DNA from: Rhodococcus pseudokoreensis
GTDB taxonomy: Bacteria > Actinomycetota > Actinomycetes > Mycobacteriales > Mycobacteriaceae
Assembly (NCBI RefSeq): GCF_017068395.1
Contig: NZ_CP070619.1
Span: 1-64,000, forward strand
Direction: 5' to 3'
DNA length: 64,000 nucleotides
Shown piece by piece: positions 53,755-62,072 of the stretch. A program made the translations under genes and the position numbers. The notes under the pieces were generated by a model, which worked only from the letters and a program-made list of their open reading frames with translations, ran no database searches and was not told the DNA's origin. How positions within the stretch are numbered: the stretch's first letter is position 1; each line of letters starts with the position of its first letter.

Positions 53755-53781
53755 ACCAATCGGTTTACCTAACCGATTGGT
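53755..53781. promoter_or_regulatory. TetR-type operator (ACCANNNGGTT inverted pair)
   Basis: ACCAATCGGTT and AACCGATTGGT form a perfect inverted repeat with 11-base arms and a 5-base centre, 139 bases upstream of the hydratase remnant. Each arm is itself ACCANNNGGTT. The same 11-base pattern occurs twice before the TetR gene at 55473-55500. Confidence 0.75.
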
Positions 53782-53919
53782 ACTGATAGATTCGAGGCGC
53801 CGCGCCTCGGCCGTCCCTGTGCGCCGGTCCGTCACAGCGGCTTGTCCATGGATGACCCAAGCACGTAGCGACACCTCGAGCTACCCGATCAGCACCATTC
53901 GAAGCGCGAAAGACATCTC

Positions 53920-54395
53920 ATGACTCCCTTCGTGACCTACCGAGGCAAGGTCTCCGTACTCGACCTCGGTGACGACGAGAACCGCTTCTCGTTGCCCTGG
54001 GTCGACACGGTCGACCGGATCCTGCGCGATGCCGATCGGGGCCGAACGCATGCCCTGGTGACGACGGCGACGGGCAAGTTCTACTCCAACGGCCTGGACC
54101 TGGAGTGGCTGTCGAAGCACTCCGATCGCCTCACGTGGTACGTCGACCGCGTCCAGGCCCTCCTTTCCAAGCTCCTGACGCTGTCGGTGCCCGACGTGGC
54201 AGCCATCGACGGCCACGCCATTCGGAGCTGGGGCGATGCTCGCGATCGCACACGACTACCGAGTTATGCGCGCGGACCGCGGATACCTCTGCTTCTCCGA
54301 AGTGGAAATCGGCATCCCCTTCACCACAGGAATCGCCGCTCTGATGCAGGCGAAGCTCTCCCCGCAGACAGCTGTCATCGCGATGACGACCGGCC
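53920..54395 (+). pseudogene. Enoyl-CoA hydratase/isomerase remnant, frameshifted and truncated
   Basis: The first frame, from ATG at 53920, reads VTYRGKVSVLDLGDDENRFS, TATGKFYSNGLDLEWLSKHS and VPDVAAIDGHAI. After a shift near 54230 the next frame reads MLAIAHDYRVMRADRGYLCF then SEVEIGIPFTTGIAALMQAK. This is the crotonase fold: oxyanion-hole segments KFYSNGLDL and GHA-GAG-MLAIAHDYR are both visible. The C-terminal third is missing; sequence switches near 54396 to part of an unrelated enzyme. A TetR-type operator lies upstream, so the intact gene was probably in a fatty-acid or acyl-CoA regulon. Confidence 0.78.
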
Positions 54396-54678
54396 ATCTT
54401 TACGACACCTCTTCACCGGAGTACACGGCAACTACCTGCGCGGCAGCATCGAAGCCGCCGGACTCGACCCCAACAACCTCGCCGTCGCCGACCCCACCGC
54501 CATGGACTTCGGCGTCGGCGAAGACGCCGACACCAGCACGAGAACGGAAGCCAAGCCCTGGCGCGACATCTGGGGCGCCGGACAGGGCATCGGCGCCATC
54601 GACGCAATCGTCCCGGCAGCACAGATCGTCGAACGCCTCAGCCGTGAGTACACCGATGCGAGAGCTCACCTGCTCTAG
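54396..54678 (+). pseudogene. Nitronate monooxygenase C-terminal remnant
   Basis: The frame reads LFTGVHGNYLRGSIEAAGLD, then PTAMDFGVGED, AKPWRDIWGAGQGIGAIDAI and AAQIVERLSREYTDARAHLL. This is the tail of 2-nitropropane dioxygenase/nitronate monooxygenase-like flavoproteins, which usually close with K-x-WRD-x-WG-x-GQG and an acidic helix. The FMN-binding barrel is absent. It continues in frame 1 of the preceding hydratase piece, so the deletion has nearly fused two genes. Confidence 0.72.
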
Positions 54679-54829
54679 GCGCTCCACCCCGGACGATGAT
54701 CACTATCGGCACTGACAGCCGGTGGTGACACCACAGCGCCACTCGGTAGCGCTCCCTCATAACCCGCCCCGAGGAGCACTGCCGGGCGTTCCCTGCCGGC
54801 GGGCCGCCAACGGGCCGGTCAGGCGGCTG

Positions 54830-55432
54830 TTACCGAATGCTGGGCCTGCTTGCCAATTCGACAGTGAAGTCGAACGCTTTGTCGACGCGGGCGCGGTCCC
54901 CGGTCACAAGGAGATCAAGTTGTAGACCGCGGATCTGCGCCAGAACCATCGTTGCCAGCACAGACACTTCCCCCGGTGACCGGCCGTCCCGCGTCAAACG
55001 CTCCTCGATGGGAATCAGCCAGTCGCTGACGATGGACTGGACCAGGTTGCCCGTACGCTCCGGCTCTCGCGCGGCGCGACCTACCAGTTCAAACAGCAGC
55101 ACGAACTGGCGTTGTTCCTCCGGTTCACACAATCGGCGCCACACCGTCCGCAGAAACTCTGGGGTCGATTTGGCGGCGCGCAGGTCTTCATCGTGCTCCA
55201 GCCGAACCAGGAAGTCCGAGTGGATCTTTCCCACAACCTGGAGAAGCAACTCTTCCTTCGACGAGAAGTGCCGCAACAAGGTCGCATGAGTAATACCGAG
55301 CGTGAGGGCAATCGGACGTAAGGAGACGTCACCAATGCCGTGGTCGAGGACATACTCGGTCACCGCCGCCAACAACTCCGGCTTCCGATGCTGATGGCGA
55401 AGCGTACGACCGTCGATGCGTCTGGAGTTCAT
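54830..55432 (-). CDS. TetR-family transcriptional regulator
   Basis: A 200-residue TetR protein. The HTH (residues about 20-65) reads LLAAVTEYVLDHGIGDVSLR, then PIALTLGITHATLLRHFSSK and EELLLQV. The helical ligand domain includes LRTVWRRLCEPEEQRQFVLL and ATMVLAQIRGLQLDLLVTGD. ATG at 55432 (MNSRRIDG) fits the family; an upstream start at 55477 would place the protein start on the operator. Its promoter has two ACCANNNGGTT sites, shared with the hydratase promoter 1.7 kb away, so it probably represses both itself and that unit. The ligand is likely an acyl-CoA or related lipid compound. Confidence 0.88.
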   Translation of the reverse strand: MNSRRIDGRTLRHQHRKPELLAAVTEYVLDHGIGDVSLRPIALTLGITHATLLRHFSSKEELLLQVVGKIHSDFLVRLEHDEDLRAAKSTPEFLRTVWRRLCEPEEQRQFVLLFELVGRAAREPERTGNLVQSIVSDWLIPIEERLTRDGRSPGEVSVLATMVLAQIRGLQLDLLVTGDRARVDKAFDFTVELASRPSIR

Positions 55433-55472
55433 CGCCTGAATCTTAGCGCTCAGCTCGTCCGAATTTATCCAC

Positions 55473-55500
55473 ACCATATGGTTGTAGTAACCATTTGGTT
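55473..55500. promoter_or_regulatory. TetR operator pair (ACCANNNGGTT x2)
   Basis: ACCATATGGTT at 55473-55483 and ACCATTTGGTT at 55490-55500 lie 17 bases apart, 40 bases upstream of the TetR start. The first contains the perfect palindrome ACCATATGGT and the second is part of AACCATTTGGTT. They match the arms of the 53755-53781 repeat. Confidence 0.7.
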
Positions 55501-55705
55501 CTGATAAATTTCACACAATGCCAGTGAGAGCCATCACACATTTGTTTCCAGCCCAAACGCCCGGTCCACCGGAAACGTCACTCGGGGACCGAGTGAGCGC
55601 AATCGCTCGCATGGCCACAGCTGTCAGCACGGCCAGCCAGTCAACTGGAAAGCCACCCCGCTGCCGGTGTCACAGCTACCACCGCAACCACACCCGAGGA
55701 TCACC

Positions 55706-56857
55706 ATGACCAATCAGATCGAAACGCTTGCTGCCATGGGCTTGTTCACCGGCGCCCCCCAGCACGAGAACTTTTGCCGACTGTCGAGCCTGCTTCCCAG
55801 CAGCACACTCGCGCCGTCGTCGACGCCGCATGAGTGGCCCCAGGGCGCCCCGATCGAACTGCCGATGAGCTACGAGTACGCCGGTGCAACCAGGTCGCTC
55901 GAGCAGTTCTTCGTCGACACCGACACCGCTGCGCTTTTGGTCCTCGAAAACGGCGCCGTCCGGTACGAACGCTACGCATTGACCGGTGGCCCCGACGTTC
56001 CGTGGATCTCCATGTCCGTGGCGAAGAGTTTCATTTCGACCCTGATCGGGATCGCAATCGCCGACGGCAACATCGGCAGCATCGACGAACCGATCAGCGA
56101 CTACGTGCCGGTCAATCCCGGCTCGGCCTACGACGGGGTGTCGATCAAGAACGTGCTGCAGATGTCTTCCGGCGCAGGGTGGAACGAAGACTACAGCGAC
56201 ACCACATCGGACATCTTCCAGCTCAACGCCGCCATGGCCGGTGTAGGTACCCTCGACGACTTCGTCGCCGGTATGGTCCGCGAGAACAGGCCGGGAACAG
56301 TCTGCCGCTACAACTCCGGAGACACTCAGGCCCTCGGGGCCCTGCTCGCCCGGGCGACCAATCGCTCGATCACCGACTACATGCAAGAGAAGTTGTACGA
56401 ACCGCTCGGAATGACTTCGCCCGGCTACTGGCTCGTCGACGCAGCCGGCCGGGAAGTGGCATTCGCGGGACTGAACATGACCGCACGCGACTTCGCCAAG
56501 CTCGGCGAGCTCTACCGCAACGGCGGAGTGTGGCACGGAAACCAGATCGTCCCGGAACCGTGGGTCCGCGCCTCGATCACACCGGACGCCCCCCACCTAC
56601 GGCCGGGACAACCGATCGTCGGCACCCACCACTTCGAACTCGGCTACGGCTATCAATGGTGGCTCCCCGACAGCGACCGAGGAGAATTCAGCGCAATCGG
56701 CGTGTACAACCAATTCGTCTACGTCGACCCGACACGCAGTCGGGTCATCGTCAAACTCTCCGCCAACCGCGCCTACGGAACCACCGATGACGAATCCACC
56801 AACCGAGAGTCCGAAACGGTCGCCTTCCTACGAACTGTCGCCGCTGCCGTCGCATAA
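55706..56857 (+). CDS. Class C beta-lactamase-family esterase/amidase (EstB/NylB-like)
   Basis: A 383-residue serine hydrolase. SxxK is S104-V-A-K107 in ISMSVAKSFIST. The Tyr motif is YNSGDTQALGALLARATNRS. The C-terminal HxG/KTG-equivalent region is GYGYQWWLPDSDRGEFSAIG. There is no signal peptide, so it is cytoplasmic. This matches 6-aminohexanoate-dimer hydrolase (NylB) and EstB-like esterases, which hydrolyse small esters and linear amides. ATG at 55706 has GAGGA 7 bases upstream. The 3' end overlaps the convergent folP gene by 30 bases. The natural substrate cannot be told from sequence. Confidence 0.88.
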   Translation: MTNQIETLAAMGLFTGAPQHENFCRLSSLLPSSTLAPSSTPHEWPQGAPIELPMSYEYAGATRSLEQFFVDTDTAALLVLENGAVRYERYALTGGPDVPWISMSVAKSFISTLIGIAIADGNIGSIDEPISDYVPVNPGSAYDGVSIKNVLQMSSGAGWNEDYSDTTSDIFQLNAAMAGVGTLDDFVAGMVRENRPGTVCRYNSGDTQALGALLARATNRSITDYMQEKLYEPLGMTSPGYWLVDAAGREVAFAGLNMTARDFAKLGELYRNGGVWHGNQIVPEPWVRASITPDAPHLRPGQPIVGTHHFELGYGYQWWLPDSDRGEFSAIGVYNQFVYVDPTRSRVIVKLSANRAYGTTDDESTNRESETVAFLRTVAAAVA

Positions 56858-57820
56858 CTGAGTCCGTCCGTGCCCCTCGCCCGACGGATCTTTTATCTGG
56901 TTTTCAGGGGGCACCCGAGACCGCTTTGTTGGGCCTGGCGGACGTGGGGCGTGTCGCACTTTCTCAGCCACGCGGAGGGCATCGATCGTACCGGGAACGT
57001 CGTGGACCCGGACACCCCACGCGCCACGGTGTGCCGCGAGAGCGGAGATGACTGCGGTGGCGGTGTCACGGCCCACGGTGGGGCGGTCCTGGCCATCTTC
57101 TCCGAGTAGTGCACCGAGGAAACGTTTTCGGGACGCCCCGATGAGAACCGGGTACCCAAGTGCACACAGTCGAGGGAGATGGGTCAACAGCGCCCAGTTG
57201 TCGTCACTGCTCTTGCCGAAACCCACGCCAGGATCGACGATCACCGATTCCGGAGAGACGCCCGCGGCGAGCGCGCGAGAAACCATCGCGGCGAGGTCGT
57301 GGAGGACTTCGGTGACGATGTCGCACGGCCGTGGCCGCCCCGAGTCCGACATGCTGTGCCAGTGGTTGATGATCAGTCGAACTCCAGTTTCTGCTGCAAC
57401 GTCAAACATTTCCGGGTCAGCGCCACCACCGGACACGTCGTTGATGTAGGTGGCACCGGCGCGGATTGCTGCCGCGGCGGTGTCGGCTCGCATCGTGTCG
57501 ACGCTGACCGTGACGCCGCGCGCAGCCAGTGCCTCGACGACGGGGATCACTCGGGCCTGCTCGGCCTTCCCCGGTACTCGGTGTGCCCCAGGGCGGGTGG
57601 ATTCACCACCGACATCGACCACGTGTGCGCCCGCTCGGTGAAGGCGGAGTCCGTGTGCGACGGCCGAGGATCGGGCGAGAAACCGACCCCCGTCGGAGAA
57701 GGAATCGGAGGTGACGTTGAGGATGCCGACCGCGGTTGTCCCGACCGCTTGGGCGCCAGCGGTAGTGGTGGAGTCGGGTGTGTGCGGGTTGGCGAATCGC
57801 GGCGAACAGGATCGGCTCAT
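56828..57820 (-). CDS. folP: Dihydropteroate synthase, probably a second copy
   Basis: A 330-residue DHPS. Family motifs: [14 protein letters not shown] (usual TPDSFSDGG; here Ser for Pro), [47 protein letters not shown] and [13 protein letters not shown]. The enzyme joins 6-hydroxymethyl-dihydropterin diphosphate and p-aminobenzoate. The C-terminus after [20 protein letters not shown] has about 40 extra residues that run over the end of the convergent esterase gene. Its start overlaps the folD stop by 4 bases. It stands outside the usual folE-folP-folB-folK cluster and beside C1 genes, so it is probably a paralogue that increases folate supply for demethylation. Altered motif 1 leaves a small chance of a different function. 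Confidence 0.88.
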   Translation of the reverse strand: MSRSCSPRFANPHTPDSTTTAGAQAVGTTAVGILNVTSDSFSDGGRFLARSSAVAHGLRLHRAGAHVVDVGGESTRPGAHRVPGKAEQARVIPVVEALAARGVTVSVDTMRADTAAAAIRAGATYINDVSGGGADPEMFDVAAETGVRLIINHWHSMSDSGRPRPCDIVTEVLHDLAAMVSRALAAGVSPESVIVDPGVGFGKSSDDNWALLTHLPRLCALGYPVLIGASRKRFLGALLGEDGQDRPTVGRDTATAVISALAAHRGAWGVRVHDVPGTIDALRVAEKVRHAPRPPGPTKRSRVPPENQIKDPSGEGHGRTQLCDGSGDSS

Positions 57821-58701
57821 CGCGTCGGGAATGCTCGTTCGGCGGCGTCGACGATGTTGACCAACAGCATCGCGCGGGTCATCGGCCCGACACCGCCGGG
57901 CATCGGGGTGAGGTGGCCGGCGATCCCCCAGGCGTTGGGGGCGATGTCCCCGATGATGCCGTTCTCGGTTCGTGTGATACCCACATCGAGGACCGCGGCG
58001 CCCGGTTTGATGTCGGAGCCGTCGATCAGGGCTGCGCTGCCGGCCGCGCCGACGACGATGTCCGCCTCGCGCAGGTGCTTGCGCAGGTCCCGGGTTCCTC
58101 GGTGGCACAGGGTGACCGTCGCATTCTCTGATTCGCGGGTGAGGAGCAGGCCGAGGGGACGCCCGACGGTGATGCCACATCCGACGACGACGACCTCGGC
58201 CCCGTCGAGCGGAACACTGTACCGGCGGAGGAGTTCGACGATGCCCTGGGGCGTGCACGGCAGTGGTCCCGGGGCGCCGAGAACCAGCCGGCCGAGGTTG
58301 ACCGGGTGCAGGCCGTCGGCGTCCTTGTCCGGATCGATCCGCTCGAGGAGCGCGGCCCGGTCGACATGCGCAGGCACCGGGAGTTGCACGATATATCCGG
58401 TGCACGCCGGCTCGCTGTTGAGGTCGTCGAGTGCGGCGAGGGCGTCGGCGGTGCTCGCGCCGGCCGGAAGGGTGATCTTGAACGAGGACACACCGATCTC
58501 GGCGCAGTCCCGGTGCTTGCCGGCGACATAGGCCCTGCTGGCCGGGTCCTCGCCGATCAGGACCGTCCCGAGTCCGGTCGCGACCCGCCGAGCGGCCAGC
58601 GCCGAAACTCGTTCGGTCAGCTCACGCCGGATGTCCCTGGCTGTCGCCTTGCCGTCGAGTACCACCGTGGGCTCGGTCATCGTGGACGAGAGTGCGCTCA
58701 C
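57817..58701 (-). CDS. folD: Methylene-THF dehydrogenase/methenyl-THF cyclohydrolase
   Basis: A 294-residue FolD (287 if ATG 58680 is used). The catalytic region has [13 protein letters not shown] (active-site Lys) and [26 protein letters not shown] is the conserved loop. The NADP fold is [18 protein letters not shown] (Rossmann), and [14 protein letters not shown] is the C-terminal signature. GTG at 58701 is favoured because GAAAGGGG lies 9 bases upstream; ATG 58680 has no ribosome site. FolD interconverts methylene-, methenyl- and formyl-tetrahydrofolate. Next to PurU it probably runs in the oxidative direction, turning C1 units into formyl-THF for release as formate. Confidence 0.92.
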   Translation of the reverse strand: MSALSSTMTEPTVVLDGKATARDIRRELTERVSALAARRVATGLGTVLIGEDPASRAYVAGKHRDCAEIGVSSFKITLPAGASTADALAALDDLNSEPACTGYIVQLPVPAHVDRAALLERIDPDKDADGLHPVNLGRLVLGAPGPLPCTPQGIVELLRRYSVPLDGAEVVVVGCGITVGRPLGLLLTRESENATVTLCHRGTRDLRKHLREADIVVGAAGSAALIDGSDIKPGAAVLDVGITRTENGIIGDIAPNAWGIAGHLTPMPGGVGPMTRAMLLVNIVDAAERAFPTR

Positions 58702-58918
58702 CGAACATGCCCCTTTCGAGAGAGTGACGCAGGAGGTCGTGGATGACGCGTCCTGCGGAAGGCGTGCGTGTCGCGGCGCCTGCTTCGCTGTCAACGCTAA
58801 GGGGGCCCGCACTCGTTCGGCAGTGGCGTCCGACGGGAAAAACCTGCCGATCGCGGCGGGCATCACTAGGTCAATTGACGCGCCGCCCGCCGACTCGACT
58901 GTTCCGTGGCGTCCTACC

Positions 58919-60436
58919 ATGAATCAGGTGAACGGTAGATCGATCGTGGACGCAATCGCCATCGGGGTTGCGGTCGTCGACGACGCCGGCCGCTTCGTCT
59001 CGACCAATTCCGCCGGCGCGGTCATGCTCGGCGCCAAAGACACGGGTGAACTGCTGGGGGTGCAGAGCCCGTTCGACATCGGCGCCGATCCAGCCGGGGC
59101 GGACACAGAGGCCGATGCTGCTGCCGAGCGGGTCGGCTACTGGGACGTCGGTCTCGAGGACTTCGTGACGCTGTCCTACCAAGTCGGCTCTGCGGTGGCC
59201 GGCGGAACCGTCGTCACCTACCGGGACGTCACCGATCAACGGCGGCAACAAGGTCGCGTCGCCGCGTTGGCCCGCACGGCAGCAAACATGGCATCCCAGC
59301 ACTCGGTGGCCACCGTGCTCGATGCGATGGCGTGGGAAGTCCAGCAATCCGAGGGCGTCGCCGCGACCCAGTTCATCACCGTCGCGCCTGCCAGCAGGCG
59401 GCTGCAGGTGATGGGGGCTGCCGGGTTCTCCGAGGTGCACACGTTCTTCGACCTGCTCATGGCCTCGCACCGCCGGGGTGCGACCCTGGCCACCTACGAG
59501 GTGATGGACAGCGGACGGCAGATCGTCTACCCGAACCGGAAGGCCGCCATGCTGGCCGATCCCAATTGGCAGCCGCTCCACGAGTATGTCTCACAGATCG
59601 AGTGGGATGACTTCGTCTGCACACCCTTGGTGACCCGCGGCAAAGCGGTCGGCGTCCTCAACGTCTACATGGAACCGAGCTATCACGCCGGACAGACCAT
59701 GCTCGACTTCTTCACCGCGATGGCGGACCAGGCATCGCTGGCGATCGACTACGCCACTCTGCTGGAACGTGATCGCATCGCGGTGCGCAGAGAAGAACGC
59801 AAACGCCTGGCCCGCGATCTTCACGATTCTGTTGTGCAGCAAGTATTTTCGATCGGCATGCAGGCACGGGCCCTGGAGCGGATGGGCGCCAAGGCACCCG
59901 AGCCTCTCGCCACGGACATCGCCCGGATCGCCGCGGAGGTCGCCGAGCTGAGTCTGGCGGTGCAACACGATCTACGTGGGGTCGTCCTCGCACTGCAGCC
60001 GTCGATGTCCGCCGAGATGGGGCTCTCGGCGGCATTGCAACTGCTCGTCGAGAAGATCACCCGCCGCACGGACATCCGGATCGAATTGTCCGTCGGACCG
60101 GAACTCGACGAGGACGACACCGACTTCATCGAGGACGTCTACCAGGTTGTCAGCGAATCCCTGCACAATGCTGTCAAGCACGCGGCACCGTCCACCGTCG
60201 CGGTGAGCGTGGATGTATCCGAAGGCCCTCGCCTGGTGCGGGTCGACATCATCGACGACGGTACCGGTCTGACGGCCGCAGCCTCGACCACGGACGGCTA
60301 CGGACTGACATCCATGCGGGACCGGGTCGGCAGGTGGTCCGGGCAGCTTCACGTCACGACGAACGACTCCGGCCGCGGCACCCACGTCAGCGCGTCCCTC
60401 GTGCCGCCCCCGCCACATCCCGCCCACAGGAAGTAG
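58919..60436 (+). CDS. Cytoplasmic sensor histidine kinase (PAS-GAF, HisKA_3)
   Basis: A 505-residue kinase with no transmembrane helix. Residues about 5-105 are PAS-like ([40 protein letters not shown]). Residues about 120-275 are a GAF domain ([40 protein letters not shown]). The H-box is [20 protein letters not shown]. The ATPase has [19 protein letters not shown] and [12 protein letters not shown]. This is the NarX/DesK-type class that pairs with LuxR-type response regulators. The start is uncertain, since no ribosome site precedes ATG 58919. It is divergent from folD and 6 bases upstream of its response regulator. A cytoplasmic aromatic or redox signal is plausible because of the GAF domain. 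Confidence 0.88.
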   Translation: MNQVNGRSIVDAIAIGVAVVDDAGRFVSTNSAGAVMLGAKDTGELLGVQSPFDIGADPAGADTEADAAAERVGYWDVGLEDFVTLSYQVGSAVAGGTVVTYRDVTDQRRQQGRVAALARTAANMASQHSVATVLDAMAWEVQQSEGVAATQFITVAPASRRLQVMGAAGFSEVHTFFDLLMASHRRGATLATYEVMDSGRQIVYPNRKAAMLADPNWQPLHEYVSQIEWDDFVCTPLVTRGKAVGVLNVYMEPSYHAGQTMLDFFTAMADQASLAIDYATLLERDRIAVRREERKRLARDLHDSVVQQVFSIGMQARALERMGAKAPEPLATDIARIAAEVAELSLAVQHDLRGVVLALQPSMSAEMGLSAALQLLVEKITRRTDIRIELSVGPELDEDDTDFIEDVYQVVSESLHNAVKHAAPSTVAVSVDVSEGPRLVRVDIIDDGTGLTAAASTTDGYGLTSMRDRVGRWSGQLHVTTNDSGRGTHVSASLVPPPPHPAHRK

Positions 60437-60442
60437 GACGCC

Positions 60443-61105
60443 ATGGACGAGTCGGCCACAACGATTCGTGTACTCCTCATCGACGATCACGCGGTCGTCC
60501 GGCGCGGAATCACCAGCTTCCTCGCCTCCACCGACGACATCGTCGTCGCGGCCGAAGCCGGCGACGGCGTGGAAGCCCTGGAGAAGCTCGCCGACATGGC
60601 GGCACACCAGCAGCTGCCCGACGTTGCCCTGCTCGACCTCGTCATGCCCCGAATGGACGGGGTGGAGACCGCCAAGGAAATCGCGGCCCGCTACCCCACT
60701 GTCCGGGTCGTCGTCCTGACCAGCTTCGGGGAGACCGAACGAGTGCACGCCGCGCTCGCCAACGGCGCCTCCGGATATCTCCTCAAGGATGCCGATCCGT
60801 CCGAGGTCGAGGCTGCGATCCGCGCCTCGACCCGCGACGAGGTGTTCCTCGACACCGCGATCGCCCGCCAACTGACCCACCAGATGATCACGCCCGCAGC
60901 CGGACTGCGAGCGTTGAGTGCCCGCGAACGCGACGTCCTCATCCTCGTCGCCCGCGGCATGTCGAACCGTGCCATCGCCACGGAGCTGTCGATCAGCGAA
61001 CGCACCGCGCGCACCCACGTAGGCAACGTGCTGGCGAAGATGCACCTCAACTCACGCACCCAGGCCGCACTCGTCGCGGTCCGGGAGGGCCTCGTTCAGC
61101 CCTGA
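60443..61105 (+). CDS. NarL/LuxR-type response regulator
   Basis: A 220-residue response regulator. The receiver has IRVLLIDDHAVVRRGITSFL (acidic pair DD), the phospho-acceptor in DVALLDLVMPRMDGVE, and the conserved lysine in GYLLKDADPSEVE. The LuxR HTH is LSARERDVLILVARGMSNRA followed by IATELSISERTARTHVGNVL. It begins 6 bases after the kinase with AGGAAG as ribosome site, so the two form one operon. Neighbouring one-carbon genes on both sides are the likely targets. A bidirectional terminator follows. Confidence 0.93.
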   Translation: MDESATTIRVLLIDDHAVVRRGITSFLASTDDIVVAAEAGDGVEALEKLADMAAHQQLPDVALLDLVMPRMDGVETAKEIAARYPTVRVVVLTSFGETERVHAALANGASGYLLKDADPSEVEAAIRASTRDEVFLDTAIARQLTHQMITPAAGLRALSARERDVLILVARGMSNRAIATELSISERTARTHVGNVLAKMHLNSRTQAALVAVREGLVQP

Positions 61106-61139
61106 CCCGGACGGGTGTCGCGGCTCGCGTACGACGAAT

Positions 61140-61165
61140 CGGCTGGAGGCGTGTGCCCCCAGCCG
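61140..61165. terminator. Hairpin between convergent response regulator and purU
   Basis: CGGCTGG and CCAGCCG are perfect 7-base arms around a 12-base loop, centred between the two convergent stops. No U-tract on either side. Confidence 0.6.
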
Positions 61166-61178
61166 GCTCGTTTCCCGC

Positions 61179-62039
61179 TCAGTCGGGGAAGACCACCGTC
61201 GTGCCGGCGTTGGTCAGCACCCGCCCGGTCAGATGATGGTGGACCGCCGAGGCGAGCACGCGGCGTTCGATGTCGCGGCCCTTCCGCACGAGCTGGTCCG
61301 GGGTGTCGCGGTGACTGACCGGCTCGACGTCCTGCACGATGATCGGCCCCTCGTCCAGATCCCCGGTCACGTAATGCGCTGTGGCGCCGATCAATTTGAC
61401 GCCCCGCGCGTGCGCCTGGTGATAGGGCTTCGCACCCTTGAATCCCGGCAGGAACGAGTGGTGGATGTTGATGCACTTGCCGGCCAGTTTCGCCGACACG
61501 TCGTCGGACAGGATTTGCATGTAGCGGGCGAGGACGACGAGGTCGACCTGGTATTCCTCGACGATTCCGAGCAGCTTGCTCTCCTGCTCGGCTTTGGTGT
61601 CCTTGGTGACCGGAAGGTGGTGGAACGGCAGGTCCCCGAGGTCGATGTTCTGATACACCTCGCGGGGATGATTCGACACGATACCGACCACATCCATCGC
61701 CAACTCCCCGGTCCGCCACCGATACAGCAGGTCCACCAGGCAGTGATCGAGCTTCGACGCCATGATCAGCACCCGCATGCGCTCCTCCGTGCCGCGGATC
61801 GCCCACGTCGCACCGAACGAGGCCAGCACCGGCGACAGCCCCGCGGCCACCTCGGACTTCTCCAAGTCGGCGCGCACGGTGTCGAACTGGATCCGCGAGA
61901 AGAACCGCCCGGTCAGCTGATCGTCGAAATGCTGCGCGTCGGTGATGGTGCAGCCCAACTGCAGCAGAGCGGTCGAGACGGCGCTGACGATGCCCGGCTC
62001 GTCGACGCACGAAAAGGTCAAGACATAGGAATGGGTCAT
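61179..62039 (-). CDS. purU: Formyltetrahydrofolate deformylase
   Basis: A 286-residue PurU. The N-terminal ACT domain is SYVLTFSCVDEPGIVSAVST. The formyltransferase-fold hydrolase domain contains MRVLIMASKLDHCLVDLLYR and NHPREVYQNIDLGDLPFHHL. The active site is in CINIHHSFLPGFKGAKPY and IGATAHYVTGDLDEGPIIVQ, with the conserved Asn, His and Asp. It hydrolyses 10-formyl-THF to formate and THF. It lies 33 bases downstream of the THF-dependent demethylase-like gene, so its job here is probably to release C1 units and return free THF. Start ATG 62039. Confidence 0.94.
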   Translation of the reverse strand: MTHSYVLTFSCVDEPGIVSAVSTALLQLGCTITDAQHFDDQLTGRFFSRIQFDTVRADLEKSEVAAGLSPVLASFGATWAIRGTEERMRVLIMASKLDHCLVDLLYRWRTGELAMDVVGIVSNHPREVYQNIDLGDLPFHHLPVTKDTKAEQESKLLGIVEEYQVDLVVLARYMQILSDDVSAKLAGKCINIHHSFLPGFKGAKPYHQAHARGVKLIGATAHYVTGDLDEGPIIVQDVEPVSHRDTPDQLVRKGRDIERRVLASAVHHHLTGRVLTNAGTTVVFPD

Positions 62040-62072
62040 GATGACGGCTACTTCACATTCTGGGAGAGAGGC

